Part shown: positions 26,131-35,316 of the stretch, in pieces
How positions within the stretch are numbered: position 1 is the stretch's first letter
How the letters are laid out: each line of letters starts with the position of its first letter
Origin: CAYZHM01 sp964478225
Lineage (GTDB): Bacteria; Pseudomonadota; Alphaproteobacteria; Micavibrionales; Micavibrionaceae
Assembly (NCBI GenBank): GCA_964478225.1
Contig: CAYZHM010000010.1
Location: forward strand, 1-60,222
DNA length: 60,222 nt
Reading direction: 5' to 3'
Position numbers and translations under genes: made by a program
The notes under the pieces: generated by a model
Told to the model about the DNA's origin: nothing
Seen by the model: the letters and a program-made list of their open reading frames with translations, nothing else
Database searches by the model: none

Positions 26131-26874
26131 ATGTCTGAAATCAAAGCTTTGCTTACAGGCATCTTTTCTACAGCCTTCCTCATTTCTACCCCTTCCCTCT
26201 CAGCAAAAGCCGAAATTATTCAATGGCAAGGCGGCAATGTCCAGCTCCTGAGAGGCTGGGACTATAAAGTCGATTCTCCTCAAGGAACGATTGCGACTTT
26301 TGAATACGCCAACAGCTGGCTATATGGTGATGCCTTCGCCTTCCTCGACCGAACATGGCCAGACACCGGCAAGCCCACTTATTACGCTGAATTTTCGCCG
26401 CGCTTTTCTTTAGGAAAAATCTTTGACACTGACCTGTCTTACGGCCTTATCAAGGACGTGCTGATATCAACAACTCTCGAAAAACCACTCCATCAAGGGC
26501 CGCGATACCTTTACGGCGGCGCCATAGACCTTAACCTTCCGGGATTCAAGTTCTTCAATACCAACGCCTATCTCCGTGACGACACACAACTGGATGGACA
26601 AACTTGGCAAGTTACACTGGCATGGAGCGCCCCTTTTGAGGCAGGTGGCGCTAAATTTGAGACCCGAGGCTACGCTGATTTTGCCGGAGAAGAAGACACA
26701 GCCGAAGCCAACCAGCAAATAGTCCCTCAACTTCTATTAGACGCCGGAAATCTTGCCGGACTTCAAGACAACAAACTCTTTCTGGGAATTGAATGGCATT
26801 ACTGGCACAATAAATACGGAATAGAGGGAATAACACAAAGCGCTCCACAAGCCATGGTTCTATGGAATTTTTAA
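26131..26874 (+). CDS. Tsx-like outer-membrane channel protein
   Basis: A signal peptide ends near SAKA (residue about 27). The mature part is a beta-barrel with alternating aromatic strands, matching the nucleoside-specific channel (Tsx/DUF5020) pattern: WQGGNVQLLRGWDYKV, TIATFEYANSWLYGDAFAFLD, YYAEFSPRFSLGK, FLGIEWHYWHNKYGI and a C-terminal Phe in VLWNF, as needed for barrel assembly. Its substrate may be nucleosides, but close relatives vary. It sits between a receiver protein and a sensor kinase, 1 base from the latter. Confidence 0.8.
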   Translation: MSEIKALLTGIFSTAFLISTPSLSAKAEIIQWQGGNVQLLRGWDYKVDSPQGTIATFEYANSWLYGDAFAFLDRTWPDTGKPTYYAEFSPRFSLGKIFDTDLSYGLIKDVLISTTLEKPLHQGPRYLYGGAIDLNLPGFKFFNTNAYLRDDTQLDGQTWQVTLAWSAPFEAGGAKFETRGYADFAGEEDTAEANQQIVPQLLLDAGNLAGLQDNKLFLGIEWHYWHNKYGIEGITQSAPQAMVLWNF

Positions 26875-26875
26875 A

Positions 26876-29800
26876 ATGCTGCAAGAAATAAAAAAAGACG
26901 AAAATCCAATCAAGCAAGCCCTGAAAATTATTATTCTATCCGTATCGTATCTGGCGGCTGGAAAAGTTGGCCTGATGTTAGCAATGCCCCCTGGTTTCGC
27001 CAGCATCATATGGCCAGCGTCAGGTGTTGCCTTGGCTTTGACACTGATGTGGGGCTACAGAGCCCTTCCTGGCGTTTTCTTTGGTGCAATTCTAACCAAC
27101 TCTTATATCGCGATCGATGCTGGAAACGACCCTTTCTCACAAGTATCCCTTATCGTAGCCTCAGGCATCGCAACAGGCGCAACATTGCAGGCCGCCTTTG
27201 GAAGCTTCTTAATACGAAGGTTTATTGGCTTCCCTACGGCTTTGGAGCGAGAAAACGATATTGTACGCTTCCTGCTGCTTGCCGGCCCTCTAGGCTGCCT
27301 AATCTCCCCCTCGTTAAGCGTTTCCACACTCTTCATGGTCGGCTTCGTCCCGGCCGACGAGTATCTATCCAATTGGCTCAGATGGTGGATTGGCGACTCT
27401 GTAGGCGCCCTCGCCTTCGCCCCCATCATCCTCATCGGATTATCCAACATGCGGCAGTTCTCAATAAGGCGACGCCTCTCGGTGGTTTTGCCTGTCTGCA
27501 TGTTGCTGGGGCTTGTGATCTTGATGTTCTTTATGGTTCGCAACTCCGACAACATCGCAATACAAGACCGGTTTCAAAAGCGTGCAGAACTTATGGCCAA
27601 CGAAACCCGCAACTACTTTAATGATACACTCGACATTCTCAGCTCAATCGAAAGCTTTTACGCCAGCTCAAACTATGTTTCCCGTGAGGAATTCAAAAAG
27701 TTTGTCCAACTTCCACTTAGCAAGAACAAAGCTTTGCACGCCATATCTTACAACCAGCGCGTAAAAAAGGACGAGCTTGATAATTTCATAGCCTCTATTC
27801 GCCAAGAAGGATTTCCAGATTTCGAAATCAAAAATCCAAACAACAGTGATGAATATATCATTGTAACTTATATAGAGCCCTTTGATACAAACAAACCCGC
27901 CTTCGGACTAAATGCAGGATTTGAAAAAGAAAGACAAAGCGCACTGATGCGGGCTCGTGATACTGGAATGCCGCAAGCAACGGGTAAAATTACCCTGATG
28001 CAAGGCCAGGACAGTCACACAGGATTTCTTATCTTCCATCCACTCTACGCCAATGACAAGCCGCATGACACCGTAGAATCGCGCCGTGAAAATCTGGTCG
28101 GCTATGCTGTCGGTGCCTTCCAGATCGAAACAATGGTTCAAACCTTACTTGCAAATCTAAACGGAATAGAGGGCGTTGAGTTAGAAATACATGACGACAG
28201 CGCCGAAGACGGATTTGACGTTCTTTATGGCGAAGAGAAATACGAACACGGAGAAATGGAGTGGGATTTTCATTTTGAAATCGCCGGCCGTGACTGGAGC
28301 CTGCATTTTTCTCCTACAAACGAATATTTAATAGCTGAACAAGGCTGGAGCCCTTGGATTGTTCTGGTTTGCGGCGTGCTATTCATCAGCCTTCTGTGCG
28401 CCTTCTTGCTGGTTATCACCGGCCGCACGGCCGCAGTGCAACAACTTGTTGACGAACGGACAGCGGAACTCAAACAACGTACAACCGAACTGGAAGTCCA
28501 GGGCGTTCGTCTCGCAGAAGCCAAAAAGGAGGCCGAACAAGCCACCCAGCTAAAATCAGAATTTCTTGCCAACATGAGCCACGAAATCCGCACCCCCATG
28601 AACGGCGTCATTGGCATGACCAATCTTCTGATGGAAACCAACCTGGATGAAACACAAAAAACCTACGCCCAAACGGCCATGAGTTCTGCGGAAAACCTTT
28701 TGCAACTGGTCAATGACATCCTTGATTTCTCAAAAATCGAGGCTGGCAAACTTGAATTTGAAATCATCCCCTTCGATCTACAAACCCTTATCGAGGAAGT
28801 CGCCGATCTCATCGCCGTAAAAGCCCAGGAAAAAGGACTAGAAATGCTTCTACGCTTTGCCCCTGAAATGCCCCATCACGTGCTGGGAGATCCAGGCCGC
28901 GTCAGACAGATATTCCTGAACCTCGCCAGCAACGCCCTAAAATTCACCGAAGCCGGTCACATTCTGATCGGCATAGATGTAAAACAACAAGAACTCGGCC
29001 AAATAGAATTCTACGCCTATGTCGAGGACACCGGCATAGGCATCCCTGAAGACAAACACGACTACATCTTCAACAAATTCTCACAAGCCGACAGCTCAAC
29101 AACACGCAAATTCGGCGGTACAGGCCTGGGCCTGGCCATCTGCAAAGAACTTACACACAAGATGCACGGCGACATCGGCGTAAAAAGCACTCCAAGTGTC
29201 GGATCCACTTTCTGGTTCACATTTACCCTGCCCATTGATAAGGACGCACAAAACCGCAACCCGCTAAACTTCACAGACGATTTATCAAACGTAAGAATTA
29301 TTATTGTTGATGACAATAAGGCCGCACAAGATATTGCCGCAGAACAAATGCACAAACACAAGATGGACGTAGCCATAACCTCTAATGCAACCGATGCACT
29401 AAAAACAATGAGGGCCGCAGCACAAGAAAATAAGCCATTCGAAATCGCCATTCTTGATTACATGATGCCCGGCATGGACGGGCTCGAACTGGCCAGAGCG
29501 ATAAAACAAGACCCCGCACTAAAAGACACATCATTGCTGATGATCTCTTCAGCCCCAAGCCGAGGCGATAACGATAGAATCAAGAGCATGGGCTTTCAAG
29601 GCTACCTAACCAAGCCCTGCAGTGGTCTTGATATCATCCGCGCTGTTTCGGCCATCCAATCCATGCGCCAAGGAAAATCGGAACCCTCAATCATCACCCG
29701 TCATGCTCTTCGCGAAAGCGAAGCAAGCAAAACAACTCTTCAAACAACAACTGTCACCTTCGATGGCGCACAAATATTATTGGCTGAAGACAATCCAACC

Positions 29801-30553
29801 AATCAACTCGTTGCCACAACCATGCTTGAAAAAATGGGATGCTTCGTCACCCCAGCAGGCAATGGGCTAGAAGCCGTCAAACTCATGAAACAACGACGTT
29901 TCGATTTTATCTTTATGGACTGCAACATGCCTGAAATGGATGGCTTTGAAGCAACCAAAACCATTCGCGCGCTCGAAAAACGTGAAAATTTCCAACCCAC
30001 CCCTATCGTCGCTCTAACCGCTTACGCCATGAAAGGCGATGAACAAAGATGTCTGGAATCGGGAATGGATGACTACATCACCAAGCCTGTGAAAAAGCAG
30101 GCCATGATAGCAGTCCTAGAAAAATGGCTAAAACCGGAAAAAACAAAAGCGAATTCTGGAACCTCTAAACAGTCCGCGCCCCCACAAATTGAAACCACAG
30201 ATCTACTAGATCTGGCCATTTGGGAAGATATGAAAGAACTGATGGGCGACAAATTCAATGCCATGGTCGAAAAATACCTAACCAACAGCGTCAAATACAT
30301 AGAACAGGCACAACAAGCCCTCACTAACAACAATGCCAAGGATTTAGCAGACTCAGCCCACCCCCTAAAATCCTCCAGCGCCAGCCTTGGCATCATGCAA
30401 GTCTCCAAACTGGCCGCAGAACTTGAGAATCGTGCCGAACAAATAAAAGAAGACGGCGGAAGCGACCTCAGCGACCTATCATCGATGGTAGAAGAGCTCC
30501 AAAACTCCTTTACAAAAAGCCGCGAAACCCTGAAAAAGCAAATTTCCATATAA
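26876..30553 (+). CDS. Hybrid sensor histidine kinase: MASE1-CHASE-HisKA-HATPase-REC-REC-HPt
   Basis: 1225 aa. Residues about 10-220 form a multi-helix MASE1 sensor (GFASIIWPASGVALALTLMWGYRALPG). An extracellular CHASE domain (about 235-460; YNQRVKKDELDNFIASIRQEGFP) and one more helix (about 490) follow. A coiled coil leads to HisKA with His569 in NMSHEIRTPMNGVIGM, then an HATPase domain (N, G1 and G2 boxes; KFGGTGLGLAICKEL). Two receivers have Asp861 (ILDYMMPGMDG) and Asp1015 (FMDCNMPEMDG), and the HPt has His1162 in DSAHPLKSSSASLG. It is a complete internal phosphorelay. The CHASE domain suggests an external small-molecule signal. Confidence 0.95.
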   Translation: MLQEIKKDENPIKQALKIIILSVSYLAAGKVGLMLAMPPGFASIIWPASGVALALTLMWGYRALPGVFFGAILTNSYIAIDAGNDPFSQVSLIVASGIATGATLQAAFGSFLIRRFIGFPTALERENDIVRFLLLAGPLGCLISPSLSVSTLFMVGFVPADEYLSNWLRWWIGDSVGALAFAPIILIGLSNMRQFSIRRRLSVVLPVCMLLGLVILMFFMVRNSDNIAIQDRFQKRAELMANETRNYFNDTLDILSSIESFYASSNYVSREEFKKFVQLPLSKNKALHAISYNQRVKKDELDNFIASIRQEGFPDFEIKNPNNSDEYIIVTYIEPFDTNKPAFGLNAGFEKERQSALMRARDTGMPQATGKITLMQGQDSHTGFLIFHPLYANDKPHDTVESRRENLVGYAVGAFQIETMVQTLLANLNGIEGVELEIHDDSAEDGFDVLYGEEKYEHGEMEWDFHFEIAGRDWSLHFSPTNEYLIAEQGWSPWIVLVCGVLFISLLCAFLLVITGRTAAVQQLVDERTAELKQRTTELEVQGVRLAEAKKEAEQATQLKSEFLANMSHEIRTPMNGVIGMTNLLMETNLDETQKTYAQTAMSSAENLLQLVNDILDFSKIEAGKLEFEIIPFDLQTLIEEVADLIAVKAQEKGLEMLLRFAPEMPHHVLGDPGRVRQIFLNLASNALKFTEAGHILIGIDVKQQELGQIEFYAYVEDTGIGIPEDKHDYIFNKFSQADSSTTRKFGGTGLGLAICKELTHKMHGDIGVKSTPSVGSTFWFTFTLPIDKDAQNRNPLNFTDDLSNVRIIIVDDNKAAQDIAAEQMHKHKMDVAITSNATDALKTMRAAAQENKPFEIAILDYMMPGMDGLELARAIKQDPALKDTSLLMISSAPSRGDNDRIKSMGFQGYLTKPCSGLDIIRAVSAIQSMRQGKSEPSIITRHALRESEASKTTLQTTTVTFDGAQILLAEDNPTNQLVATTMLEKMGCFVTPAGNGLEAVKLMKQRRFDFIFMDCNMPEMDGFEATKTIRALEKRENFQPTPIVALTAYAMKGDEQRCLESGMDDYITKPVKKQAMIAVLEKWLKPEKTKANSGTSKQSAPPQIETTDLLDLAIWEDMKELMGDKFNAMVEKYLTNSVKYIEQAQQALTNNNAKDLADSAHPLKSSSASLGIMQVSKLAAELENRAEQIKEDGGSDLSDLSSMVEELQNSFTKSRETLKKQISI

Positions 30554-30618
30554 AACAAGCCTTTAAGAAGACCCTCCCCCAACTATGAGTTAAGTATGTG
30601 GATCAATTGAAAAAAAGC

Positions 30619-30748
30619 TTGATTTTTTGGTCCATTTATCGCATTATAAAACTGCGCACGTGCCGATGGCCCATTGCAGGTTATGCTACGACGTACATCT
30701 TGTAGTTAACTTGGAGCTTTTGCTCCTTTAGCATGGGGTTTACCGTTC
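30619..30748 (+). promoter_or_regulatory. Promoter and structured leader of the ornithine decarboxylase gene
   Basis: TTGATT (30619-30624) and ATTATA (30643-30648), 18 bases apart, would start an RNA near 30655 with a leader of about 90 bases. The leader can fold into a multi-branch structure: ATGCTA (30683-30688) pairs with TAGCAT (30729-30734) and encloses a GGAGC-TTTT-GCTCC hairpin (30713-30726). CTAC (30686-30689) and GTAG (30702-30705) offer an alternative inner pairing. An alphaproteobacterial leader RNA (speF motif) is known upstream of ornithine decarboxylase genes; whether this is a member needs a covariance search. The whole gap 30554-30748 holds no gene. Confidence 0.5.
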
Positions 30749-32026
30749 ATGACCAATGATCTTCCGGCAGGAGGCCGCCTTAGCGCTTCCGTATTTCCAT
30801 TCTCGCTCTCTGATGACCAACTGTCTCTGCAAAAAGTCCCAACGGACTACATCGATCATGATATAAGCGACACTTATATAAGAGACTTAAATCCGTCTTT
30901 GCCGGTTTCCATCGTAAAACCTGAGAAACTCATTAATAAGGCAAAAGAATTCGTTGCCGCCTTCACAGGACATGTTATGTACGCTGTGAAGTGCAACCCG
31001 GACAAAATTTACCTCAAAGCTCTATACGAAGGTGGAGTACGCCGTTTCGATGTTGCCTCCATCAGCGAAGTGCGCCTTATTAAAGGTCTTTTCCCGGATG
31101 CAAAAATCTACTTCATGCACCCCATCAAGGCACCGGAAGCAATCCGCGAAGCCTATATCAATCACGGTGTCCGCGCATTCGTTCTCGATTACGCAGATGA
31201 ACTTGATAAAATCCTGCACGAAACAAATGCAGCCCCTGATCTTGAGCTCTATGTACGCCTCGGCGTTCCAAAAGACCAAGCAGGCGGCGGCGTTGCAACA
31301 GACTTCGCAAGAAAGTTCGGCGCAAAACCAGAACAAGCTGCTGAACTGCTTCGCTTGTGCCGTCCCTACTGCAAAACACTGGGCCTGAGCTTCCACGTCG
31401 GCACCCAGTGTCCTGATCCTGAAATTTACACCAAGGCTGTCGGCCACGCTGCCCGCGCTATCGAAGAAAGCGGCGTAAACGTCGAATCTCTTGATGTCGG
31501 CGGCGGATTTCCTGCGGAATTAAACACGGCAAGCCCAATACCGCCCGTTGTCGCCTTTACACAGGCCATCGCAACGGCAATAACCAACAACGGCCTTGAA
31601 AACCTTGAGCTTCTTTGCGAAGTTGGCCGTGGCCTTGTCGCATGCGGCGGATCGCTTGTTGTCCGGGTTGAAGGTCGCAAAGATGACCTGCTTTACCTCA
31701 ATGACGGCACCTATGGCGGCATGTTCGAAGCCGGCGGCGCCATTGGCCTTCCATATCCTACACACCTGATTCGCCGTGAAGAACGCGATTATCACGGCCC
31801 GCTCAAAGCCTTCCGTTTCGCTGGCCCTACCTGCGACTCGGTTGATATGATGCATGGGCCATTCATGCTGCCTGCCGACATCAAGGTTGGCGACTGGATC
31901 AAAATTGACCAGCTCGGCGCCTACGGTGAAGTCTCCCGCACAGACTTTAACGGCTTTGGCACTGTTCAAAAAATCATTGTTCAAAAGGAAACAATTGATA
32001 AAATGGAGTTCCACGCTGCTGAATAA
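30749..32026 (+). CDS. Ornithine/lysine decarboxylase, PLP fold-III (eukaryotic type)
   Basis: Makes putrescine from ornithine (or cadaverine from lysine). The PLP-binding Lys81 is in YAVKCNPDKIYLKAL. FDVASISEVRLIK, LSFHVGTQC, the glycine loop ESLDVGGGFPAE, the PLP-phosphate region near ELLCEVGRGLVACGG and the active-site Cys in GPTCDSVDMMHG, contributed by the partner subunit, are all present. GPTCDS is typical of ODC/LODC rather than diaminopimelate decarboxylase. At 425 aa it carries about 45 extra N-terminal residues relative to many alphaproteobacterial enzymes. A sodium symporter gene follows 34 bases downstream. Confidence 0.9.
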   Translation: MTNDLPAGGRLSASVFPFSLSDDQLSLQKVPTDYIDHDISDTYIRDLNPSLPVSIVKPEKLINKAKEFVAAFTGHVMYAVKCNPDKIYLKALYEGGVRRFDVASISEVRLIKGLFPDAKIYFMHPIKAPEAIREAYINHGVRAFVLDYADELDKILHETNAAPDLELYVRLGVPKDQAGGGVATDFARKFGAKPEQAAELLRLCRPYCKTLGLSFHVGTQCPDPEIYTKAVGHAARAIEESGVNVESLDVGGGFPAELNTASPIPPVVAFTQAIATAITNNGLENLELLCEVGRGLVACGGSLVVRVEGRKDDLLYLNDGTYGGMFEAGGAIGLPYPTHLIRREERDYHGPLKAFRFAGPTCDSVDMMHGPFMLPADIKVGDWIKIDQLGAYGEVSRTDFNGFGTVQKIIVQKETIDKMEFHAAE

Positions 32027-32060
32027 AGCAAGCATCACGTATATAAAGGGGAATATATAA

Positions 32061-33527
32061 ATGAGCACACTCAGCATTTTTGTGATTCTTTACATGGTTG
32101 TTTCGGTCGGGATCGGCGTATACGCCGCAATGCGAGTTCGAAGCTCCACAGATTACATCCTTGCTGGCCGTTCTCTCCCCATCTACATCACAATCGCAAC
32201 CGTTTTTGCGACCTGGTTCGGCTCCGAGGCTGTTCTGGGCATACCCGCAACCTTCATTGAAGAAGGCTTGGGCGGAATCGTCGCCGACCCCTTCGGCGCC
32301 GGTCTTTGTTTGGTTTTTGTTGGCTTGTTCTTTGCTGCGCGCCTCTACCGCATGAAACTCCTGACCGTCGGCGACTTCTACCGCCAACGCTATAGCAGAA
32401 CCGTCGAGGTCCTTGTTTCCATCGCAATCTGTATCAGCTATCTCGGCTGGGTCGCAGCTCAAATCACAGCCCTAGGCCTCGCCATTCACCTCATCTCAGG
32501 CGAAGCCATAGGGTTCGAGTTCGGCATGGTTATCGGCCTCGCAGTCGTCATGCTCTATACCATCTTCGGCGGTATGTGGTCCGTGGCGATTATGGACTTC
32601 ATCCAAATGATGTTCATCCTTCTCGGCCTTATTGCTGTGGCCTGGCTCGTTGCAGGTCGTTTTGAGGGCGGCGCCATGGAGGTTATAAACCACGCGGCGG
32701 CCAACAACAAATTTGATTTCTGGCCACCTTTAGATATCGTGGCAATCCTGGCCTTCTTCGGCACATTCATCACTCTTGCTTTCGGCTCCATCCCGCAGCA
32801 AGACGTCTTCCAGCGGGTTATGTCGGCGAAAGACGAAAAGACAGCCGTTCGCGGAACGGTCATCGGCGGAAGCTTCTACATTATTTTCTGCTTCATTCCA
32901 ATATTCATCACCTACGGCGCAACACTGCTTGACCCAGCGCTTCTGGATGTTCACATGGCCGAAGGCGGCGATCCGCAAAAAATCCTGCCCCAATTTATTT
33001 TGACAGACGTACCAATGGCCATTCAGGTCGTCTTCTTCGGGGCCTTGCTCTCCGCGATCATGTCCACGGCCTCTGGGACGCTTTTGGCTCCATCCGCAAT
33101 CCTTGCTGAAAACATTTTCAAGGAAATCTTCAAACTGGATGACAAACACCTTCTTATCACCCTAAGGCTCTGCGTCTTTGTCTTTGGCTTGATCGTTCTG
33201 GGCTATGCTTACCTCAGCACATCCGCAGGCCTCAGCATCTTCGAAATGGTTGAAAACGCCTATCTCGTAACGCTCTGCGGCGCATTTATACCATTGGCAT
33301 TCGGTGTTTACTGGAAAAAGGCAACAAACGCCGGCGCCCTTGTCTCCATCGCCCTCGGCGTGTCTTCATGGGCTGTCTTGGAAGGTCTGAACCTCCAAAT
33401 GAGCGCCCATGGCGAACCAATGGCCATTCCCCCGCAATTGACAGGCCTCGTTATGGCCATCGTCGGAATGTACATCGGAAGCCTGATTCCGCAATTCAAC
33501 AGAAAAAATTCGCAGCTTAACAATTAA
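32061..33527 (+). CDS. Sodium:solute symporter (SSS family)
   Basis: About 13 membrane helices over 488 aa. Family signatures are DYILAGRSLPIYITIATVFATWFGSEAVLGIPATFIEEGLGGI in the first two helices, LYTIFGGMWSVAIMDFIQMMFILLGL (the G-G-x-x-A/S-V-x-x-x-D-x-x-Q motif) and the SAIMSTASGTLLAPSAILAENIF loop. Substrate unknown. It is on the same strand as the ornithine decarboxylase gene with a 34-base gap and no intervening terminator, so import of a polyamine precursor or a related amine is possible but unproven. A ribosome site (AAGGGG) precedes the ATG. Confidence 0.9.
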   Translation: MSTLSIFVILYMVVSVGIGVYAAMRVRSSTDYILAGRSLPIYITIATVFATWFGSEAVLGIPATFIEEGLGGIVADPFGAGLCLVFVGLFFAARLYRMKLLTVGDFYRQRYSRTVEVLVSIAICISYLGWVAAQITALGLAIHLISGEAIGFEFGMVIGLAVVMLYTIFGGMWSVAIMDFIQMMFILLGLIAVAWLVAGRFEGGAMEVINHAAANNKFDFWPPLDIVAILAFFGTFITLAFGSIPQQDVFQRVMSAKDEKTAVRGTVIGGSFYIIFCFIPIFITYGATLLDPALLDVHMAEGGDPQKILPQFILTDVPMAIQVVFFGALLSAIMSTASGTLLAPSAILAENIFKEIFKLDDKHLLITLRLCVFVFGLIVLGYAYLSTSAGLSIFEMVENAYLVTLCGAFIPLAFGVYWKKATNAGALVSIALGVSSWAVLEGLNLQMSAHGEPMAIPPQLTGLVMAIVGMYIGSLIPQFNRKNSQLNN

Positions 33528-33682
33528 CTCAGAACCCGATTTAAGCTCAGCGTTAAACGACAGTATGTTTAGCCGCAAAAGCACTCGGCATGCTCAAATC
33601 AACATTCTATAAGAAATTGAAATAAAGAGCCCCGCCCGCAAAGCGTCCAGACAACAAAATCGGCAATAAATGAGATGAAAAT

Positions 33683-33758
33683 TGGCGTCCCGTAGGGGAT
33701 TCGAACCCCTGTTGCCGCCGTGAAAGGGCAGTGTCCTAGGCCTCTAGACGAACGGGAC
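33683..33758 (-). tRNA. tRNA-Glu (anticodon TTC)
   Basis: Read on the minus strand: acceptor GTCCCGT pairs with ACGGGAC, discriminator G, and encoded CCA (TGG at 33683-33685 on the plus strand). The anticodon loop around CTTTCAC gives TTC, and the T loop is GTTCGAATC. Sequences flanking it on both sides (33528-33682 and 33759-33850) hold no gene that I can see. Confidence 0.95.
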
Positions 33759-33850
33759 ATCCAGAAATGTCGATAAAGACAACGCTTTATACTGGTTTGC
33801 ACCAACAAAAATCAAGCATTTCTTTACAAGATATTACAATAAACTGAAAA

Positions 33851-33925
33851 TGGTGCCGGCGGAGAGGATTGAACTCCCGACCTTTCGATTACAAATCGAC
33901 TGCACTACCGCTGTGCTACGCCGGC
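33851..33925 (-). tRNA. tRNA-Thr (anticodon TGT)
   Basis: Read on the minus strand: acceptor GCCGGCG pairs with CGCCGGC, discriminator A and encoded CCA. The anticodon arm CGATT-TGT-AATCG gives TGT, and the T arm is GGGAGTTCAATCCTC. It lies 92 bases upstream (in its own direction) of tRNA-Glu. The 178 bases to the dotM start at 34104 contain an AT-rich stretch and no other gene. Confidence 0.95.
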
Positions 33926-34103
33926 TCACCAAATTAACCCTATTAACTAAGGCCCTACGCCTGTTTTTACGTCACTTTCTTTCTATATTGATATATAGCA
34001 ATAAAGTGGCGCCTGCGGCGAATTTTTGTTAAATTATTAAAGGACGGTGATAAAAACAAGTGATTTTTGTAAAAACCATCAAAAACCTTAAAAAGTAACG
34101 ACA

Positions 34104-35303
34104 TTGGCGGACGATAAGAACAACAATTACGATGGAGCTATCGGCTGGGCCATTATGGCCGTGGTGGCCGTGGTCATTTTATGGGTCATCTGGTATTTCA
34201 ACAGCGACCTCATCAGCAATGCCATACGCTGGCTGCGTTACGGCGAAATGTGGCTGATTTCCTTCTTTGCCGGCAACAACTATACCGTGGACTTTCAAGG
34301 ACAAGCCTTAAACTGGAAACAGGGCTTTAACGCCACCCCAACCTATAAAATTGGCGAACTGAACCAGGGCCACCTCTCGCTCTTCGCAGCCCTGGCCATG
34401 CAGCCCCTGCGCCCGCTTTTCACCCTGATCTTCGGTGCGGCAGCGCTCTGGATCATGTTTCGCGGCCCTGGAACCCAATTCCGTCAAAAACTTGATCTGG
34501 AAGGCTTAATCAAACGGCAAGCCGGCAATTTCCCGATCATATCACCCTTCATACAGTTTAACCCGTCGAATCAACCCCCTCGGCCTCCCGGATCGCCTGT
34601 GCCGGCCGAATTACCCGCCTTTGCCGAAGCCCTCGGCCCCGAGGAATGGATCGCCTACAACAAAATCCCGATTCCTGACGGCGTGTTAAACGAAAAAATA
34701 ACCGCCCGCGCCTTCGCCAGACAGCTCGGTCGCCGCTGGCAAGGGGTAAAGGCACTCCAAGGTCATGAAAAAATCCTGCTCGCGGCCTTTTGCCTGAAAG
34801 CATCCCGTAAACGCAACGATGCCGACGAACTCTTGGGACGGCTCGCCCTATGTTGGTCACAGGAAAAAGGCCTCAATCTCGGCAACAATTCTAAAGTCCT
34901 GAAAGATGCCATTCGCGTTCTCCGCACAAAAAGCCTGGCCGAGAAAACACTCAAAGAATGCAACAATCACGCCTACACCACCACGGCCCTCCTGCGCGCC
35001 CTGCAATTCGCGCGCGAAGAAGGCGGCGTTCTTGCTCCCGCACAATTTGTCTGGCTGCGTGGTCACGATAGAACCCTGTGGTACCCTCTCAATAATCTCG
35101 GCCGCCATTCCTTCCATATGGAGGCCTTCGGAGCCATGGCGCATTTCAAAGCCGAACGGATGACGGGGCGGCCAATCCCCCGCCCGAAAGTTCAGGACGC
35201 CGTCGATATGATTCAGAACTATATGAATTCTGATCGTGCCCGCCCGGTACCCGTACTGGACTATACAACCTCAACCAAACGCGCCATCAAAAAGGCCGTA
35301 TAA
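34104..35303 (+). CDS. dotM: DotM/IcmP-like type IVB coupling-complex protein
   Basis: DotM partners the DotL ATPase in the coupling complex of Dot/Icm (type IVB) secretion systems and helps select effectors. Two N-terminal membrane helices (about residues 12-33 and 93-115) precede a cytosolic domain. Its C-terminal part, HAYTTTALLRALQFAREEGGVLAPAQFVWLRGHDRTLWYPLNNLGRHSFHMEAFGAMAHF, closely matches the DotM/TrbA signature (FAR-GVLA-A-F-WL---DR-LWY-LN--GR). 399 aa, near Legionella DotM. The start is TTG at 34104 without a clear SD. dotL is two genes downstream. Confidence 0.85.
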   Translation: MADDKNNNYDGAIGWAIMAVVAVVILWVIWYFNSDLISNAIRWLRYGEMWLISFFAGNNYTVDFQGQALNWKQGFNATPTYKIGELNQGHLSLFAALAMQPLRPLFTLIFGAAALWIMFRGPGTQFRQKLDLEGLIKRQAGNFPIISPFIQFNPSNQPPRPPGSPVPAELPAFAEALGPEEWIAYNKIPIPDGVLNEKITARAFARQLGRRWQGVKALQGHEKILLAAFCLKASRKRNDADELLGRLALCWSQEKGLNLGNNSKVLKDAIRVLRTKSLAEKTLKECNNHAYTTTALLRALQFAREEGGVLAPAQFVWLRGHDRTLWYPLNNLGRHSFHMEAFGAMAHFKAERMTGRPIPRPKVQDAVDMIQNYMNSDRARPVPVLDYTTSTKRAIKKAV

Positions 35304-35316
35304 AAAAGGAAATACA

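Noticed and set aside
33683..34104. tRNA genes next to the type IVB genes as a sign of an integrated mobile element
   Set aside because: The tRNAs are intact, no direct repeat of a tRNA 3' end is seen near 39.8 kb, and no integrase is present.
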